DNA from: Vibrio rarus
Lineage (GTDB): Bacteria; Pseudomonadota; Gammaproteobacteria; Enterobacterales; Vibrionaceae
Direction of reading: 5' to 3'
DNA length: 64,000 bases
NCBI RefSeq assembly: GCF_024347075.1
Contig: NZ_AP024900.1
Coordinates: 1,984,001 to 2,048,000 of the forward strand
The notes under the pieces were generated by a model. It ran no database searches. It was not told where the DNA came from and saw only the letters and a program-made list of their open reading frames with translations. The position numbers and the translations under genes were made by a program. Within the stretch, counting starts at the first letter, position 1; every line of letters begins with the position of its first letter. Positions 42,448 through 55,022 of the stretch are shown piece by piece.

Positions 42448-42971
42448 TGAATAAACGTGTTGCGTTGATCTTACTCGCGATTTCGACTGTGATTAGTGGA
42501 TGGCTGTTCTGGGGCAGTAATGTCAAAATAGAGCAAGTGCTTACTGCTCGTGAATGGCAAACTCACTTAGTGGCTTTTGTGCATTCAGAACAAGCAGATA
42601 AAAAACTTGGCAAGCTGCGAAAAGTCAACATTACCTCTAACGTCAAGTATTGGCCGAATGGTGAATACATGCGTGTATCTCGTATTCAATTATTTGGCAC
42701 GACCAAGAACAGCCCCCATACGCTCAATATAACGGAATCTGGCTCTTGGCAATTAAGTGATAACTACTTACTGATCGATCTGAAAGATTTTAAACAATCA
42801 TCAGCCATTGATAACCAAGAATTTAGTGAAGCTCACTTAAATATCATCAAACAAGTGTTATTGACCGATGCCCAACAAAGCCGTCGAGTTGACATCATTA
42901 ACAATAACTCGATTTTGCTGACCAGTTTAGATCACGGCTCTCGAGTATTAGTGTCAACGATGGAGCTATAA
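42447..42971 (+). CDS. toxS: ToxR-stabilising protein ToxS
   Basis: 174 residues. A short N-terminal membrane anchor (VALILLAISTVISGWLFW) is followed by a periplasmic domain. It starts on the ToxR stop codon (TAATG). ToxS protects ToxR and helps it sense bile. A terminator follows 27 bp after the stop. Confidence 0.92.
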   Translation: MNKRVALILLAISTVISGWLFWGSNVKIEQVLTAREWQTHLVAFVHSEQADKKLGKLRKVNITSNVKYWPNGEYMRVSRIQLFGTTKNSPHTLNITESGSWQLSDNYLLIDLKDFKQSSAIDNQEFSEAHLNIIKQVLLTDAQQSRRVDIINNNSILLTSLDHGSRVLVSTMEL

Positions 42972-42997
42972 GCCCCGTCGTTGTCCATCATTGCTAT

Positions 42998-43036
42998 AAC
43001 CATAAAGGAGGCTCTATCTCCTTTATGGTTTCTCTC
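42998..43036 (+). terminator. intrinsic terminator of toxRS
   Basis: AACCATAAAGGAG (42998-43010) pairs perfectly with CTCCTTTATGGTT (43018-43030), followed by TCTCTCT. The plus strand tail is pyrimidine-rich rather than pure T. Confidence 0.75.
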
Positions 43037-43041
43037 TCACG

Positions 43042-43590
43042 CTACTCAATGTGTGTTTGTGCTAACACATCACCGCTAAAGCTCACTACCTGCAGTTGAT
43101 TATCACTCAGTACACCATAACTGGCCACATTGCCCCCTTTAGGTAACGTGGCTGAGCCTGGATTAAATAGTGTGTACTCACCCATACATTCAGCAACCGG
43201 GAAATGGGTGTGCCCATGGGCAAGCACATCACCGCGTTTCAGGGGTGGCAATTTGTTTTGGTTGTATAAATGACCGTGAGTTAAAAAGAGCCTTTTTCCC
43301 CCATCTAACAACACCAATGCGAAGTCGCTCATCATGGGAAACTCAAGCAACATCTGATCCACTTCACTATCACAATTACCGCGAACCGATATAATATCTT
43401 GTTGATATTCATTAAGAAGCTCCGCCACTTTGGCTGGAGCATAGTCAGCAGGAACGGCATTTCTTGGTCCGTGATTGAGGATATCACCTAGTAAAATAAA
43501 GTGATCGGCACCAGACGCTTTATAAGCCTCTATAACACGTTTTGTGGAGGTTAAGCAGCCATGCAAATCGGAAGCAAAAAACAGTTTCAT
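43042..43590 (-). CDS. yfcE: metallophosphoesterase YfcE
   Basis: 182 residues. Metal-binding motifs FASDLHG, LGDILNHGPRN, VRGNCDSE and LTHGH, then LAHGHTH, define the calcineurin-like YfcE family. The start at 43590 (MKLFFASDLHG) matches family members; the open frame continues 26 codons upstream without support. Natural substrate is unknown. Confidence 0.92.
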   Translation of the reverse strand: MKLFFASDLHGCLTSTKRVIEAYKASGADHFILLGDILNHGPRNAVPADYAPAKVAELLNEYQQDIISVRGNCDSEVDQMLLEFPMMSDFALVLLDGGKRLFLTHGHLYNQNKLPPLKRGDVLAHGHTHFPVAECMGEYTLFNPGSATLPKGGNVASYGVLSDNQLQVVSFSGDVLAQTHIE

Positions 43591-43828
43591 TATCGATGTT
43601 ACTCTATCTATTTTATATTTGGCCAAAGTGTAACAATGCCATAGGCCAAGCGCCAGAGGATCCACCACTTACCTAGACAGAACGAATACACGGTTAGGTT
43701 TGATTGATACAAGAGTCGAATTACACCGTCTATAATTATAAGTCGCCATGTAAGATGTCCATGGCGTGCCCTTTAGGTTAACCATACAGGACCTGTGGCT
43801 TAGGTTATTTTTTGAAATTGGAGCGGGT

Positions 43829-44737
43829 ATGCACATATTGATTACAGGTGGAACAGGGTTCGTTGGCCGTTCTTTGGTCAAACAACTGATCCCTCATCAA
43901 ATGACTATCTTGAGCAGAGATTGTGATAATGCTGCGCGCCAACTAAAACACGTCAACTCTAACAGTTTACAATTCATCAACTCCTTAAATCACCTCTCGT
44001 GCTTGTCAGACTTTGACGCTGTAATCAATCTCGCCGGAGAGCCTATCGTGAACAAGCGTTGGTCTGAGGCACAAAAAAAACACATTTGCGACAGTCGCTG
44101 GGACATCACACGCAAACTTGTGCAACTCATAAAACAAAGTGACTCGCCACCGAAAGTACTGATTAACGCTTCAGCAGTGGGGATCTATGGGGATCAAAAA
44201 CAATTACGAGTAGAGGAAGACACCCCATATAAAACCTGCGGTTTTGCACACTATGTCTGCCAAGAGTGGGAAAACATTGCTCATCAAGCGCACAGCCAGC
44301 GTACCCGAGTAGTGGTACTGAGAACGGGCATTGTATTAGGCCTTCAAGGAGGGGCACTGGAAAAAATGTTGCCCCCTTACAAGCTTGGCTTAGGAGGGCC
44401 TTTAGGTTCTGGGCAACAATATATGCCTTGGATTCATATGCAGGACATGGTGCGTGCTATGCAATTTTTGCTAGAAACCCACGCCTGCAGTGGCGCTTTT
44501 AACTTAGTCGCCCCTCACCCAGTCACTAACCTAGAATTTAGCCAAACACTGGCCAAGTTATTAGGGCGCCCCCATTTTTTTGTCACACCTAAATTTGTTA
44601 TGCAGTGGGTACTAGGTGAGTCCAGTTGCTTGCTGTTTGATAGTGTCAATGCAAAACCTAAACGTTTAACCGAGATGGGCTTCACTTTTAACTACTCTCG
44701 CTTACAACCTGCACTCGCGCAAATCCTTGCAAGTTAA
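43829..44737 (+). CDS. yfcH: SDR-type NAD(P)-binding epimerase YfcH
   Basis: 302 residues. The N-terminal ITGGTGFVGRSL is the nucleotide-binding loop, and GGPLGSGQQYMPWIH with a C-terminal DUF1731 region mark the TIGR01777 group. TTGGAG lies 6 nt before the ATG at 43829; an upstream in-frame ATG at 43766 is rejected. Function beyond NAD(P) binding is not established. Confidence 0.9.
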   Translation: MHILITGGTGFVGRSLVKQLIPHQMTILSRDCDNAARQLKHVNSNSLQFINSLNHLSCLSDFDAVINLAGEPIVNKRWSEAQKKHICDSRWDITRKLVQLIKQSDSPPKVLINASAVGIYGDQKQLRVEEDTPYKTCGFAHYVCQEWENIAHQAHSQRTRVVVLRTGIVLGLQGGALEKMLPPYKLGLGGPLGSGQQYMPWIHMQDMVRAMQFLLETHACSGAFNLVAPHPVTNLEFSQTLAKLLGRPHFFVTPKFVMQWVLGESSCLLFDSVNAKPKRLTEMGFTFNYSRLQPALAQILAS

Positions 44738-44842
44738 TTTTGTTAACCGTTTTGATAAAAAATGGCATATCGCCATAATTTTGTAATAAAAGGTGTGCAA
44801 AATAACCACTGTTACGATAATCATCACGTTGCAGAGGACAGT

Positions 44843-44908
44843 ATGTCTTTAAACAAGCTGAATTGGTTAAGCGTAGGGGTTGTGGTTCTTGTTTTAGTTC
44901 TATTGTAA
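44843..44908 (+). CDS. putative 21-residue membrane peptide
   Basis: ATG at 44843 opens a 21-codon frame: MSLNKLNWL followed by a pure hydrophobic run (VGVVVLVLVLL) to the stop. GAGGACAGT provides a good ribosome site 6 nt upstream. A strong terminator begins 24 bp after the stop, so the unit looks like a complete monocistronic gene. It is too short for homology by eye. It could also be a leader peptide. Confidence 0.5.
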   Translation: MSLNKLNWLSVGVVVLVLVLL

Positions 44909-44932
44909 TCCTTACACTAACCAAGACTACAG

Positions 44933-44988
44933 AAACTCAGGTTCACTCCGTTAATGATACCAATTAGCGAGAATGACCTGAGTTTTTT
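44933..44988 (+). terminator. intrinsic terminator after the small peptide ORF
   Basis: AAACTCAGGT (44933-44942) pairs with ACCTGAGTTT (44976-44985) across a loop of about 33 nt, and six T follow the ACCTGAG arm. Confidence 0.7.
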
Positions 44989-45079
44989 GCATCTGTACCA
45001 TTCATACCTTGAGATTACATAAAGTAACCCAATCTATAAGGTAATTACGCACACTTATTATTAGTCTAGGAACATACCC

Positions 45080-45934
45080 ATGCATTCAGAATTCATCGTA
45101 GAAATGAACCAGCAAAACTTCCAACAAATTTTGCAAGGCTCCATGAACACCCCGGTTGTTGTTTACTTCTGGGCACCGATGAGTCAAGAGAGTGCAGATC
45201 TTGTTCCGCAAATGCAGCAATTGGCACAGCAATATGCAGGGGCATTTACTCTCGCGCTTCTTAACTGTGAACAAGAGCAACAAATCGCGGCTCAATTTGG
45301 CATTCAAGCTCTACCGACTATCGCTTTGTTCGATCAAGGACAGGCCGTTGATGGATTAGGAGGACCGCAACCTATTGCGGCTATCGAAGCCATGTTGCAA
45401 AAACACTTACCCAGCCAAGATGAGTTAAACCTGCAAAAAGCCTTAGCATTGATGTCAGAGCAGCAATACAGCGAAGCCCTCACTCTATTAAATGGCCTTG
45501 AGCAAGAGTTGCAAGATAAAGGGGAAGTGAAACTGGCTAAAGCAGACTGTCTATTAGCTACGGCACAATTTAGTGACGCTGAAGCATTATTGGCGCACAT
45601 TCCATTAGAGTATCAAGACAACTACTACAAAGGGCTGATTGCCAAATTAGAGTTGCACGCACAAGCCTCTAACAGCCCAGAAATCCAAGGGTTAGAGTCA
45701 CAACTGGCTAATGATTCTAGCAATGCCAAAGTCGCCAACGAACTGGCCTTGCAATATCACGCCGTCAACCGCAGCGATGAGGCTCTTGAGGTGTTATGGT
45801 CATTTATTGCTAAAGATTTAGGGGTTCTCGATGGAGAGCTAAGAAAAACCTTTATGGACGTACTGTCTGCATTAGGTCAAGAAAACCTAACCGCAAAACA
45901 ATACCGCCGTCAGCTATATTCAATTCTTTATTAG
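45080..45934 (+). CDS. cnoX: thioredoxin-fold co-chaperone CnoX (YbbN)
   Basis: 284 residues. An N-terminal thioredoxin fold (about 1-110) is joined to a TPR-like C-terminal domain. The usual CxxC is absent: the site reads FWAPMSQES, with Ser35 and Ser38. Cys63 (LLNCEQEQ) is kept, which matches the cysteine used by E. coli CnoX; E. coli has SxxC where this protein has SxxS. It is upstream of qmcA-nfeD, genes that are close neighbours in E. coli too. Confidence 0.9.
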   Translation: MHSEFIVEMNQQNFQQILQGSMNTPVVVYFWAPMSQESADLVPQMQQLAQQYAGAFTLALLNCEQEQQIAAQFGIQALPTIALFDQGQAVDGLGGPQPIAAIEAMLQKHLPSQDELNLQKALALMSEQQYSEALTLLNGLEQELQDKGEVKLAKADCLLATAQFSDAEALLAHIPLEYQDNYYKGLIAKLELHAQASNSPEIQGLESQLANDSSNAKVANELALQYHAVNRSDEALEVLWSFIAKDLGVLDGELRKTFMDVLSALGQENLTAKQYRRQLYSILY

Positions 45935-46069
45935 TTTTATTGAATATCAAGACAAAAACTTTTATTAAGGCGTGAATGTTTCACGCCTTTTTCAATCTTA
46001 CCGCACATAGAACAGGGCTTAAATCGGGTATAGTAACCGCTCAACGACTTAACTGTAAGGAAAGTAAGC

Positions 46070-46990
46070 ATGAACTCGACCCTCATCACCATCGCCTTTT
46101 TTATCATTTTGGCGATTGTTTTAATTGCTGCTGGGATCAAAACCGTCCCTCAAGGCAGTAACTGGACAGTAGAACGATTTGGTCGCTATACCAAAACTCT
46201 GCATCCTGGCCTTAATCTCATCATTCCATTCATTGATTCTATCGGTAATAAAATCAACATGATGGAGCGCGTTCTGGATATTCCAGCCCAAGAGGTCATT
46301 TCAAAAGACAATGCCAATGTCACTATTGATGCAGTCTGTTTCGTACAAGTGTTTGATGCACCAAAAGCCGCGTATGAAGTCACCGAACTGGAACATGCGA
46401 TTCGTAACCTAACGCTAACTAACATTCGTACCGTTTTAGGCTCAATGGAATTAGATGAAATGCTCAGCCAAAGAGACATGATCAACACTCGATTACTCTC
46501 TATTGTCGATGAAGCGACTAACCCTTGGGGCGTAAAAGTCACTCGTATTGAAATTAAAGATGTTCAACCCCCAGCAGATCTAACGGCGGCGATGAATGCG
46601 CAAATGAAAGCCGAACGTAATAAACGTGCAGAAGTCCTCGAAGCAGAAGGGATTAGACAAGCTGAAATATTAAAAGCACAAGGGCATAAACAATCAGAAA
46701 TACTTAAAGCGGAAGGTGAAAAACAAGCGGCTATTTTGCAAGCGGAAGCTCGTGAACGTTCAGCAGAAGCAGAAGCGCGCGCCACAACTATGGTATCTGA
46801 AGCTATCGCTGCCGGTGATATGCAAGCGGTCAATTACTTCATCGCTCAAGGGTATACCGATGCACTAAAATCTATTGGCCAAGCTGAAAATGGCAAGGTC
46901 ATCATGCTACCACTAGAAGCATCAGGGCTAATGGGATCCATTGCTGGCGTGGCTGAAATGTTTAAAACCAATAACAAGGATAACGCGTGA
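46070..46990 (+). CDS. qmcA: SPFH/stomatin-like membrane protein QmcA
   Basis: 306 residues. One N-terminal membrane span ([17 protein letters not shown]), an SPFH domain beginning [16 protein letters not shown], then a long charged Ala/Glu-rich helix with [16 protein letters not shown] repeats. It forms oligomers in the inner membrane. The GTG start of nfeD overlaps its stop (GTGA), a pair typical of stomatin-NfeD operons. Confidence 0.94.
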   Translation: MNSTLITIAFFIILAIVLIAAGIKTVPQGSNWTVERFGRYTKTLHPGLNLIIPFIDSIGNKINMMERVLDIPAQEVISKDNANVTIDAVCFVQVFDAPKAAYEVTELEHAIRNLTLTNIRTVLGSMELDEMLSQRDMINTRLLSIVDEATNPWGVKVTRIEIKDVQPPADLTAAMNAQMKAERNKRAEVLEAEGIRQAEILKAQGHKQSEILKAEGEKQAAILQAEARERSAEAEARATTMVSEAIAAGDMQAVNYFIAQGYTDALKSIGQAENGKVIMLPLEASGLMGSIAGVAEMFKTNNKDNA

Positions 46991-47439
46991 TAGAACTGCT
47001 ACAACAGCTTAATCACTGGCATTGGCTCGCCTTGGGTCTTGCATTACTCTGTTTTGAAGTACTGGGCACGGCGGGTTACTGTCTATGGCTAGGTATTTCT
47101 GCCTTAGTCGTTGGTTTACTGCTGACTTTATTACCACTAGGCTGGCAAATGCAGTGGATGAGTTTTGCCAGTTTTAGCATGATCACCACTTGGCTGTGGT
47201 GGCGGTATCAAACAGGCAAAGACCAAAAAGATGAGCAAACAACCACACTGAACAAGCGTTCGCAAAGCCTTATTGGCCAATTTACTGTCCTAGATACAGA
47301 TTTTCCCATAGGTAAAGGACGCATTAAGCTTGGTGATACTTCTTGGTCGGCAATGACAGAACACAATCTTGCGGCGGGAACGACGGTAGAAGTCTACAAA
47401 GTTGAAGGTATTGTGCTGTATATACGAGTTAAGAAATAA
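46987..47439 (+). CDS. NfeD-like partner protein (YbbJ family)
   Basis: 150 residues. Two or three membrane segments occupy the N-terminal half, followed by a soluble OB-fold ([21 protein letters not shown]). The start is GTG, overlapping the qmcA stop by four bases. NfeD proteins work with stomatins in membrane quality control. Confidence 0.9.
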   Translation: MIELLQQLNHWHWLALGLALLCFEVLGTAGYCLWLGISALVVGLLLTLLPLGWQMQWMSFASFSMITTWLWWRYQTGKDQKDEQTTTLNKRSQSLIGQFTVLDTDFPIGKGRIKLGDTSWSAMTEHNLAAGTTVEVYKVEGIVLYIRVKK

Positions 47440-47445
47440 AGCAAA

Positions 47446-47477
47446 GGGCTGGGCTCTAGAACACTAGGACCCAGCTC
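47446..47477. terminator. hairpin between nfeD and ligA
   Basis: GGGCTGGG near 47446 pairs with CCCAGCTC near 47470 with a CTAG-containing inner stem, between convergent genes. No long T-run follows on either side, so strength is uncertain. Confidence 0.5.
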
Positions 47478-47488
47478 TTAGCGTAGCG

Positions 47489-49546
<2,058 letters not shown>

Positions 49547-49586
49547 CTATGCAGAGCCCTTTTTATCATTTGCTGAAGCAAGGAAG

Positions 49587-50594
49587 CTAGATAGTGCTGA
49601 CTTCATTGGCTTTTTGGCGATGAACAAACTGTTGAATTTGGCGCTTGAATGCATCAATACGATTACGTGTCATTAAGGCATGTTTATCGTCAAGTACATG
49701 TCCACCTAGATCATCGGCAATCATCTGTGCGGTATACAGCATAATTTTAAAGTTTTGTTCTGGATCCCCATAACTTGGCAAGGTCATGAAAAAGGAGATA
49801 CCTTCAGTGGTAAAGGTGTCTGGGTCATCATGTTGTAATGTGCCCGGCTGGAGCATATTAGCGACACTAAACAATACTTTACCTGTGCCCGAGATATCCG
49901 CATGGCGATGATAAATATCCATAGGTCCAAAGAGTAAGCCGTTTCGCTCCATACTAGGGAAGAGATCACTGCCAACATAAATTTGATTGTGTGCCGCTTT
50001 TACATGCAGCACTAACACTTCCATTTCTGGCTCTTTTACTGGCTCAGGCTCAGTAACGACCACTGGCTCATCAATCTCTTGTTCTTCTTGCACCTGTATC
50101 GACAGTGGAATATCTTCGGCCACAGGAGCAATGGGCGCTGACGGCTCTTTACTGATAAAGACACTTGACGGTTCTTCTTCATGCTTAGAGTAGGCATCGG
50201 AGCTGATGGTAATGGTTGGCAGTTCATCCGGATACACAGTCACCGACGGTTTGCTTTCTGCCGCGTGTTGCTTACTGAATTTATCGTCTTGAGCCGTTTC
50301 TAATAACGGATCACCAATGTCCTCATCAAAGCCAGAAAAAATCGGCTCTTTTTTATCCTGTTTTTGACCCACTTTAACCACGTCAAAGTCATCTTCAGCA
50401 GGCACTGCCGTTTTAGGAGCATTTATTGATGGGTCGCTTTCAGACTCTGATATAGGACCATCAGCGAGTTTGCTCAGTGGCTTATCCGAAAATCGGCCAT
50501 TTTGTTCTCGTTTATTCGTCCATAAACCATGGATAAGTAGGCCCGCAATGGCTAGAACACCTACCACTATCAATACGATTCGCAATTCCTGCAT
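49587..50594 (-). CDS. zipA: cell division protein ZipA
   Basis: 335 residues. A single N-terminal membrane span (LRIVLIVVGVLAIAGLLIHG) is followed by a long acidic, Pro/Glu-rich linker to about residue 195 and a C-terminal FtsZ-binding domain (LHVKAAHNQIYVGSDLF). It tethers FtsZ to the membrane. It is divergent from cysZ. Confidence 0.94.
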   Translation of the reverse strand: MQELRIVLIVVGVLAIAGLLIHGLWTNKREQNGRFSDKPLSKLADGPISESESDPSINAPKTAVPAEDDFDVVKVGQKQDKKEPIFSGFDEDIGDPLLETAQDDKFSKQHAAESKPSVTVYPDELPTITISSDAYSKHEEEPSSVFISKEPSAPIAPVAEDIPLSIQVQEEQEIDEPVVVTEPEPVKEPEMEVLVLHVKAAHNQIYVGSDLFPSMERNGLLFGPMDIYHRHADISGTGKVLFSVANMLQPGTLQHDDPDTFTTEGISFFMTLPSYGDPEQNFKIMLYTAQMIADDLGGHVLDDKHALMTRNRIDAFKRQIQQFVHRQKANEVSTI

Positions 50595-50774
50595 TTTTTG
50601 CTCTCTGCTTTACTCTGGTGAGACACCGAGATTGAGTTACTTAAACTACTTTAACAAAACTCTGTTATAGAGTTGAATCTTTTAATAAAATCAATGCACT
50701 TTATGCTGTGATTTTGAGCACGCTTTTCTTATATTAGGTCTAATTAGCATCAAACTCCGCTACAGGAAGCCCCA

Positions 50775-51521
50775 ATGCATCATAATTTAACCCCTCAATC
50801 GGGTATCGGCTACTTTTTCTTAGGTTTTAAGTTAGCAATGAAACCAGGCTTACGCCGTTATGTATTTATGCCACTACTGATCAATGTGCTATTAGTAGGT
50901 GGCTCTCTATTTTATCTATTTAGCCATCTCGATCAATGGATTGAATACTGGCTTGGAGCGTTACCTGAATTTCTCACATGGTTACGTTATATTTTATGGC
51001 CAATACTTGCTATCACTATTTTAGCAACCTTTTCCTACTTCTTTAGTACCTTAGCCAATTTTATTGCGTCTCCTTTCAATGGTTTGCTCGCAGAAAAAGT
51101 CGAACTCAGGCTCAGTCCTGAGGGCGTAGATGATCAAACCGTGCTTGAACTCATCAAAGATATACCAAGAATATTAGCCCGAGAATGGCGCAAGATCGTT
51201 TATCAGTACCCGAAAGCATTAGGACTGTTTGTTTTACTACTCGTTCCCGCATTTGGCCAAACCGTTGCCCCTATTATTTGGTTTGTTTTCCACAGTTGGA
51301 TGCTGGCGACACAATATTGTGACTACCCTTTTGATAATCACAAAGTCGATTTCAATACCATGCGACTCTGTTTAAAAGAAAAACAAAGCAAAGCCTACGG
51401 TTACGGCGCTATGGTGGCGTTTTTCACTTCGATACCCTTTTTAAACTTAATTGTTATGCCTGTGGCTGTGTGTGGAGCAACGGCGATGTGGGTGAACGAA
51501 TTTAAGCCACAACTAAAATAG
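50775..51521 (+). CDS. cysZ: sulfate transporter CysZ
   Basis: 248 residues with about four membrane stretches. Family stretches GIGYFFLGFKLAMKPGLRRY and ANFIASPFNGLLAEKVE are present. It imports sulfate for cysteine synthesis. It is next to cysK, as in E. coli. Confidence 0.93.
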   Translation: MHHNLTPQSGIGYFFLGFKLAMKPGLRRYVFMPLLINVLLVGGSLFYLFSHLDQWIEYWLGALPEFLTWLRYILWPILAITILATFSYFFSTLANFIASPFNGLLAEKVELRLSPEGVDDQTVLELIKDIPRILAREWRKIVYQYPKALGLFVLLLVPAFGQTVAPIIWFVFHSWMLATQYCDYPFDNHKVDFNTMRLCLKEKQSKAYGYGAMVAFFTSIPFLNLIVMPVAVCGATAMWVNEFKPQLK

Positions 51522-51659
51522 CATTAGATATAACCAACTATTCCTTTATCACTCTATAGTTGGGAGATATTCTTGAATCAAAGAATAAATGTGGTTGAAT
51601 CAATTCACAGTCAAGATTCACCGCCAGACTACCAGCGTTTAACGAACAAGGAAGAAAGC

Positions 51660-52628
51660 ATGAGCAAGATTTACGATGACAATTCACTGACTATTGGTAA
51701 CACCCCTTTGGTTCGCTTAAACCGCGTCAGCAATGGCAACGTTTTAGCTAAAGTAGAAGCTCGCAACCCAAGCTTTAGCGTGAAATGTCGTATCGGCGCG
51801 AATATGGTTTGGGAAGCAGAAAAATCTGGCGCTCTTAAAAAAGGCATTGAACTTGTTGAGCCAACCAGTGGTAATACGGGTATCGCCCTTGCTTTCGTCG
51901 CAGCTGCCCGTGGTTATAAACTGACTCTTACTATGCCTGAGTCAATGAGCCTTGAACGCCGTAAGCTATTAAAAGCGCTGGGGGCAAACCTTGTGCTTAC
52001 AGAAGCGGCAAAAGGAATGAAAGGGGCTATCTCTAAAGCAGAAGAAATTGTTGCTGCCAACCCTGAATCAACACTGCTACTTCAACAGTTCAATAACCCA
52101 GCAAACCCTGCAATTCACGAACAAACTACTGGCCCTGAGCTTTGGGATGCCACTGACGGTGAAATTGATGTATTGGTTTCTGGTGTCGGTACTGGTGGTA
52201 CTATTACAGGTACTAGCCGTTATATTAAACAAACAAAAGGCAAAGCTATCATCTCTGTAGCGGTTGAGCCTGCAGAATCCCCAGTAATTAGCCAAGTACT
52301 CGCAGGTGACACTGTTCAACCTGGACCACATAAAATCCAAGGTATTGGTGCTGGCTTTATCCCTGGTAACCTCGATCTTGAGCTTGTTGACAAGGTTGTT
52401 ACTGTGACTTCTGACGAATCCATCACAATGGCACAACGCCTAATGGAAGAAGAAGGCATTTTAGCGGGTATTTCTTCTGGCGCAGCTGTTGTAGCTGCCA
52501 ACAAACTTGCCGAACTACCTGAATTTGCTGGAAAAACAATCGTTGCTATACTGCCAAGCTCTGGTGAACGTTACCTAAGTACCGCTCTATTTGCTGGTAT
52601 CTTCACTGAAAAAGAGAATCAACAGTAA
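51660..52628 (+). CDS. cysK: cysteine synthase A
   Basis: 322 residues. PLP lysine lies in [11 protein letters not shown], with substrate loop [10 protein letters not shown] and the glycine-rich phosphate loop [10 protein letters not shown]. The start at 51660 ([17 protein letters not shown]) has AAGGAAG upstream; the frame is open 29 codons further up. It makes cysteine from O-acetylserine and sulfide. Confidence 0.96.
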   Translation: MSKIYDDNSLTIGNTPLVRLNRVSNGNVLAKVEARNPSFSVKCRIGANMVWEAEKSGALKKGIELVEPTSGNTGIALAFVAAARGYKLTLTMPESMSLERRKLLKALGANLVLTEAAKGMKGAISKAEEIVAANPESTLLLQQFNNPANPAIHEQTTGPELWDATDGEIDVLVSGVGTGGTITGTSRYIKQTKGKAIISVAVEPAESPVISQVLAGDTVQPGPHKIQGIGAGFIPGNLDLELVDKVVTVTSDESITMAQRLMEEEGILAGISSGAAVVAANKLAELPEFAGKTIVAILPSSGERYLSTALFAGIFTEKENQQ

Positions 52629-52664
52629 CCACAAAAAAACTGTGCTCAAATCATATTTTTCACC

Positions 52665-52691
52665 AAAAAAGCCCCTTTAAGGGGCTTTTTT
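52665..52691 (+). terminator. intrinsic terminator of cysK
   Basis: AAAAAAGCCCC (52665-52675) pairs with GGGGCTTTTTT (52681-52691) around TTTAA. It separates cysK from the pts operon. Confidence 0.88.
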
Positions 52692-52874
52692 ATTGATTCA
52701 TGTTCAGCATTTGGTAGTATTTCTAGGCTTTATTTTTTGCTTCAAAATAAAAGAAGCACGAATTTAGGCTGTTATTAAAAGTCACAAGAACTTACACAGC
52801 CAAGGTCATGAGCCTAAAATTAATTATCAAGGCTTGGACTTCAAACATAATCTAATATCAACGGGGTAAATCAC

Positions 52875-53132
52875 ATGTACGAGAAGCAAGTAGAAATCAC
52901 TGCAGAAAATGGTCTTCACACTCGCCCAGCGGCGCAGTTTGTTAAAGAAGCAAAATCGTTTGATGCAGACATCACTGTTACTTCTAATGGCAAAAGCGCA
53001 AGTGCGAAAAGCCTGTTCAAACTGCAAACTCTTGGCCTAGTTAAAGGCACTATGGTGACAATTTCTGCGGAAGGTGCGCAAGCGACTGAAGCAGTGGATC
53101 ATCTCGTTGCTCTTATGGATGAGCTACACTAA
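52875..53132 (+). CDS. ptsH: phosphocarrier protein HPr
   Basis: 85 residues. Phosphorylated His15 is in [11 protein letters not shown], and the Ser46 region is [10 protein letters not shown]. It carries phosphate from Enzyme I to sugar-specific IIA proteins. It starts the ptsH-ptsI-crr cluster. Confidence 0.97.
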   Translation: MYEKQVEITAENGLHTRPAAQFVKEAKSFDADITVTSNGKSASAKSLFKLQTLGLVKGTMVTISAEGAQATEAVDHLVALMDELH

Positions 53133-53154
53133 GAGACCATCATTTCATATATCT

Positions 53155-53186
53155 AAGCCACTTCGTTGTCGCCAACCAAGTGGCTT
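53155..53186 (+). other. hairpin between ptsH and ptsI
   Basis: AAGCCACTT (53155-53163) pairs perfectly with AAGTGGCTT (53178-53186) with a 14-nt loop. Only TGTTG follows, so it is more likely a partial attenuator or an mRNA-stabilising stem that lets HPr exceed Enzyme I than a full terminator. Confidence 0.5.
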
Positions 53187-53256
53187 TGTTGAAATAGCCT
53201 CTAAGTAAGCTAAAAATTAGTAATCCGTCCACTTTATACTAAGTAAAGGTACAGCT

Positions 53257-54981
53257 ATGATCTCAGGTATTCTAGCGTCTCCAGGTATTGCTTTTGGTAA
53301 AGCGCTACTCCTTCAAGAAGATGAAATCGTTCTAAACACTCACAAAATTTCGGCGTCGCAAGTAGAAGCGGAAGTAAAGCGCTTTTATAGTGCGCGAGAC
53401 AAATCCTCAGCCCAACTGGAAATCGTCAAACAAAAAGCTCTAGAAACGTTTGGTGAAGAAAAAGAAGCGATCTTTGAAGGTCACATCATGCTTCTTGAAG
53501 ATGAAGAGTTAGAAGAGGAGATTCTTGCTCTTATTAAAGGTGATAAGCTCACTGTAGACCAAGCTATCCATTCCATCATCGAAGAGCAAGCCACAGCCCT
53601 AGAGTCCCTCGATGACGAATACCTAAAAGAGCGTGCCACTGACATTCGTGATATTGGCAATCGATTTATTAAAAATGCGCTTGGCATCAACATCGTATCA
53701 CTCAGTGATATTAATGAAGAAGTGATTCTGGTTGCTTACGATCTTACCCCATCTGAAACAGCGCAAATTAACCTAGATTACGTTTTAGGCTTTGCTTGTG
53801 ATATTGGTGGACGCACCTCCCATACTTCCATTATGGCTCGCTCTCTTGAACTTCCTGCTATTGTTGGCACAAACAACATTACCCAGCAAGTCAAAAACGG
53901 CGATACCCTAATTTTGGATGCGATGAATAATAAAATCATCGTGAACCCAACCCAAGCGGAACTCGACGAAGCAAAAAATATTCGTGAACAGTTCCTTGCT
54001 GACAAAGCTGAATTAGCCAAACTGAAAGACCTACCCGCGGTCACGCTTGATAGCCATCAAGTCGAAGTATGTGGCAATATTGGTACAGTGAAAGACTGTG
54101 ACGGTATTCAACGCAATGGCGGTGAGGGTGTTGGACTGTATCGTACTGAATTCCTGTTTATGGACCGTACAGCGCTTCCTACAGAAGAAGAACAGTACCA
54201 AGCCTATAAAGAAGTCGCCGAAGCGATGGCTGGCCACTCTATTATTATCCGCACCATGGATATTGGTGGTGATAAAGATTTACCTTATATGGATCTTCCG
54301 CAAGAAATGAACCCATTTCTTGGCTGGCGTGCGGTTCGTATTAGCTTAGATCGTCGTGAAATCCTGCGTGACCAACTTCGCGGTATTCTACGCGCTTCAG
54401 CACACGGCAAGCTGCGCATTATGTTCCCAATGATCATTTCAGTAGAAGAAATTCGTGAGCTGAAAGCGGCCATTGAAGAATATAAAGCAGAACTGCGCGC
54501 TGAAGGTTTAGCATTTGATGAAAGCATTGAAATAGGCATAATGGTGGAAACACCTGCGGCGGCTGCTATTGCTCATCACTTAGCTAAAGAAGTTTCTTTC
54601 TTTAGTATTGGTACAAATGACTTAACTCAGTATACTCTAGCAGTAGACCGAGGTAATGAGCTCATTTCTCATCTATACAATCCACTATCACCGGCTGTTC
54701 TAACTGTGATCAAGCAAGTAATTGACGCTTCTCACAAGGAAGGTAAGTGGACGGGAATGTGTGGTGAACTTGCAGGTGACGAACGCGCTACGCTCCTTTT
54801 ACTTGGAATGGGCTTAGATGAGTTCTCTATGAGTGGGATCTCAATTCCAGCAGTTAAGAAAGTGATTCGCAATGCGCACTTCTCAGAAGTGCAAGCAATG
54901 GCAGAAGAAGCCCTACAAATGCCAACTGCAGCAGAAATTGAAGCACACGTAGCAAAATTTATCGCGGAAAAAACAAACTAA
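53257..54981 (+). CDS. ptsI: PTS Enzyme I
   Basis: 574 residues. The phospho-histidine is in [13 protein letters not shown] near residue 189, and the PEP-binding C-terminal barrel has [10 protein letters not shown] and [14 protein letters not shown]. It draws phosphate from PEP for HPr. Confidence 0.97.
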   Translation: MISGILASPGIAFGKALLLQEDEIVLNTHKISASQVEAEVKRFYSARDKSSAQLEIVKQKALETFGEEKEAIFEGHIMLLEDEELEEEILALIKGDKLTVDQAIHSIIEEQATALESLDDEYLKERATDIRDIGNRFIKNALGINIVSLSDINEEVILVAYDLTPSETAQINLDYVLGFACDIGGRTSHTSIMARSLELPAIVGTNNITQQVKNGDTLILDAMNNKIIVNPTQAELDEAKNIREQFLADKAELAKLKDLPAVTLDSHQVEVCGNIGTVKDCDGIQRNGGEGVGLYRTEFLFMDRTALPTEEEQYQAYKEVAEAMAGHSIIIRTMDIGGDKDLPYMDLPQEMNPFLGWRAVRISLDRREILRDQLRGILRASAHGKLRIMFPMIISVEEIRELKAAIEEYKAELRAEGLAFDESIEIGIMVETPAAAAIAHHLAKEVSFFSIGTNDLTQYTLAVDRGNELISHLYNPLSPAVLTVIKQVIDASHKEGKWTGMCGELAGDERATLLLLGMGLDEFSMSGISIPAVKKVIRNAHFSEVQAMAEEALQMPTAAEIEAHVAKFIAEKTN

Positions 54982-55022
54982 TAATATAATTTAATAGCAA
55001 ATTAATTGCTTAGGAGCATGTA

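Noticed and set aside
44954..44985. ATACCAATTAGCGAGAATGACC resembles the end of the 162-bp repeat family
   Set aside because: Only a few bases match and the segment is explained as the loop and arm of the terminator at 44933-44988.
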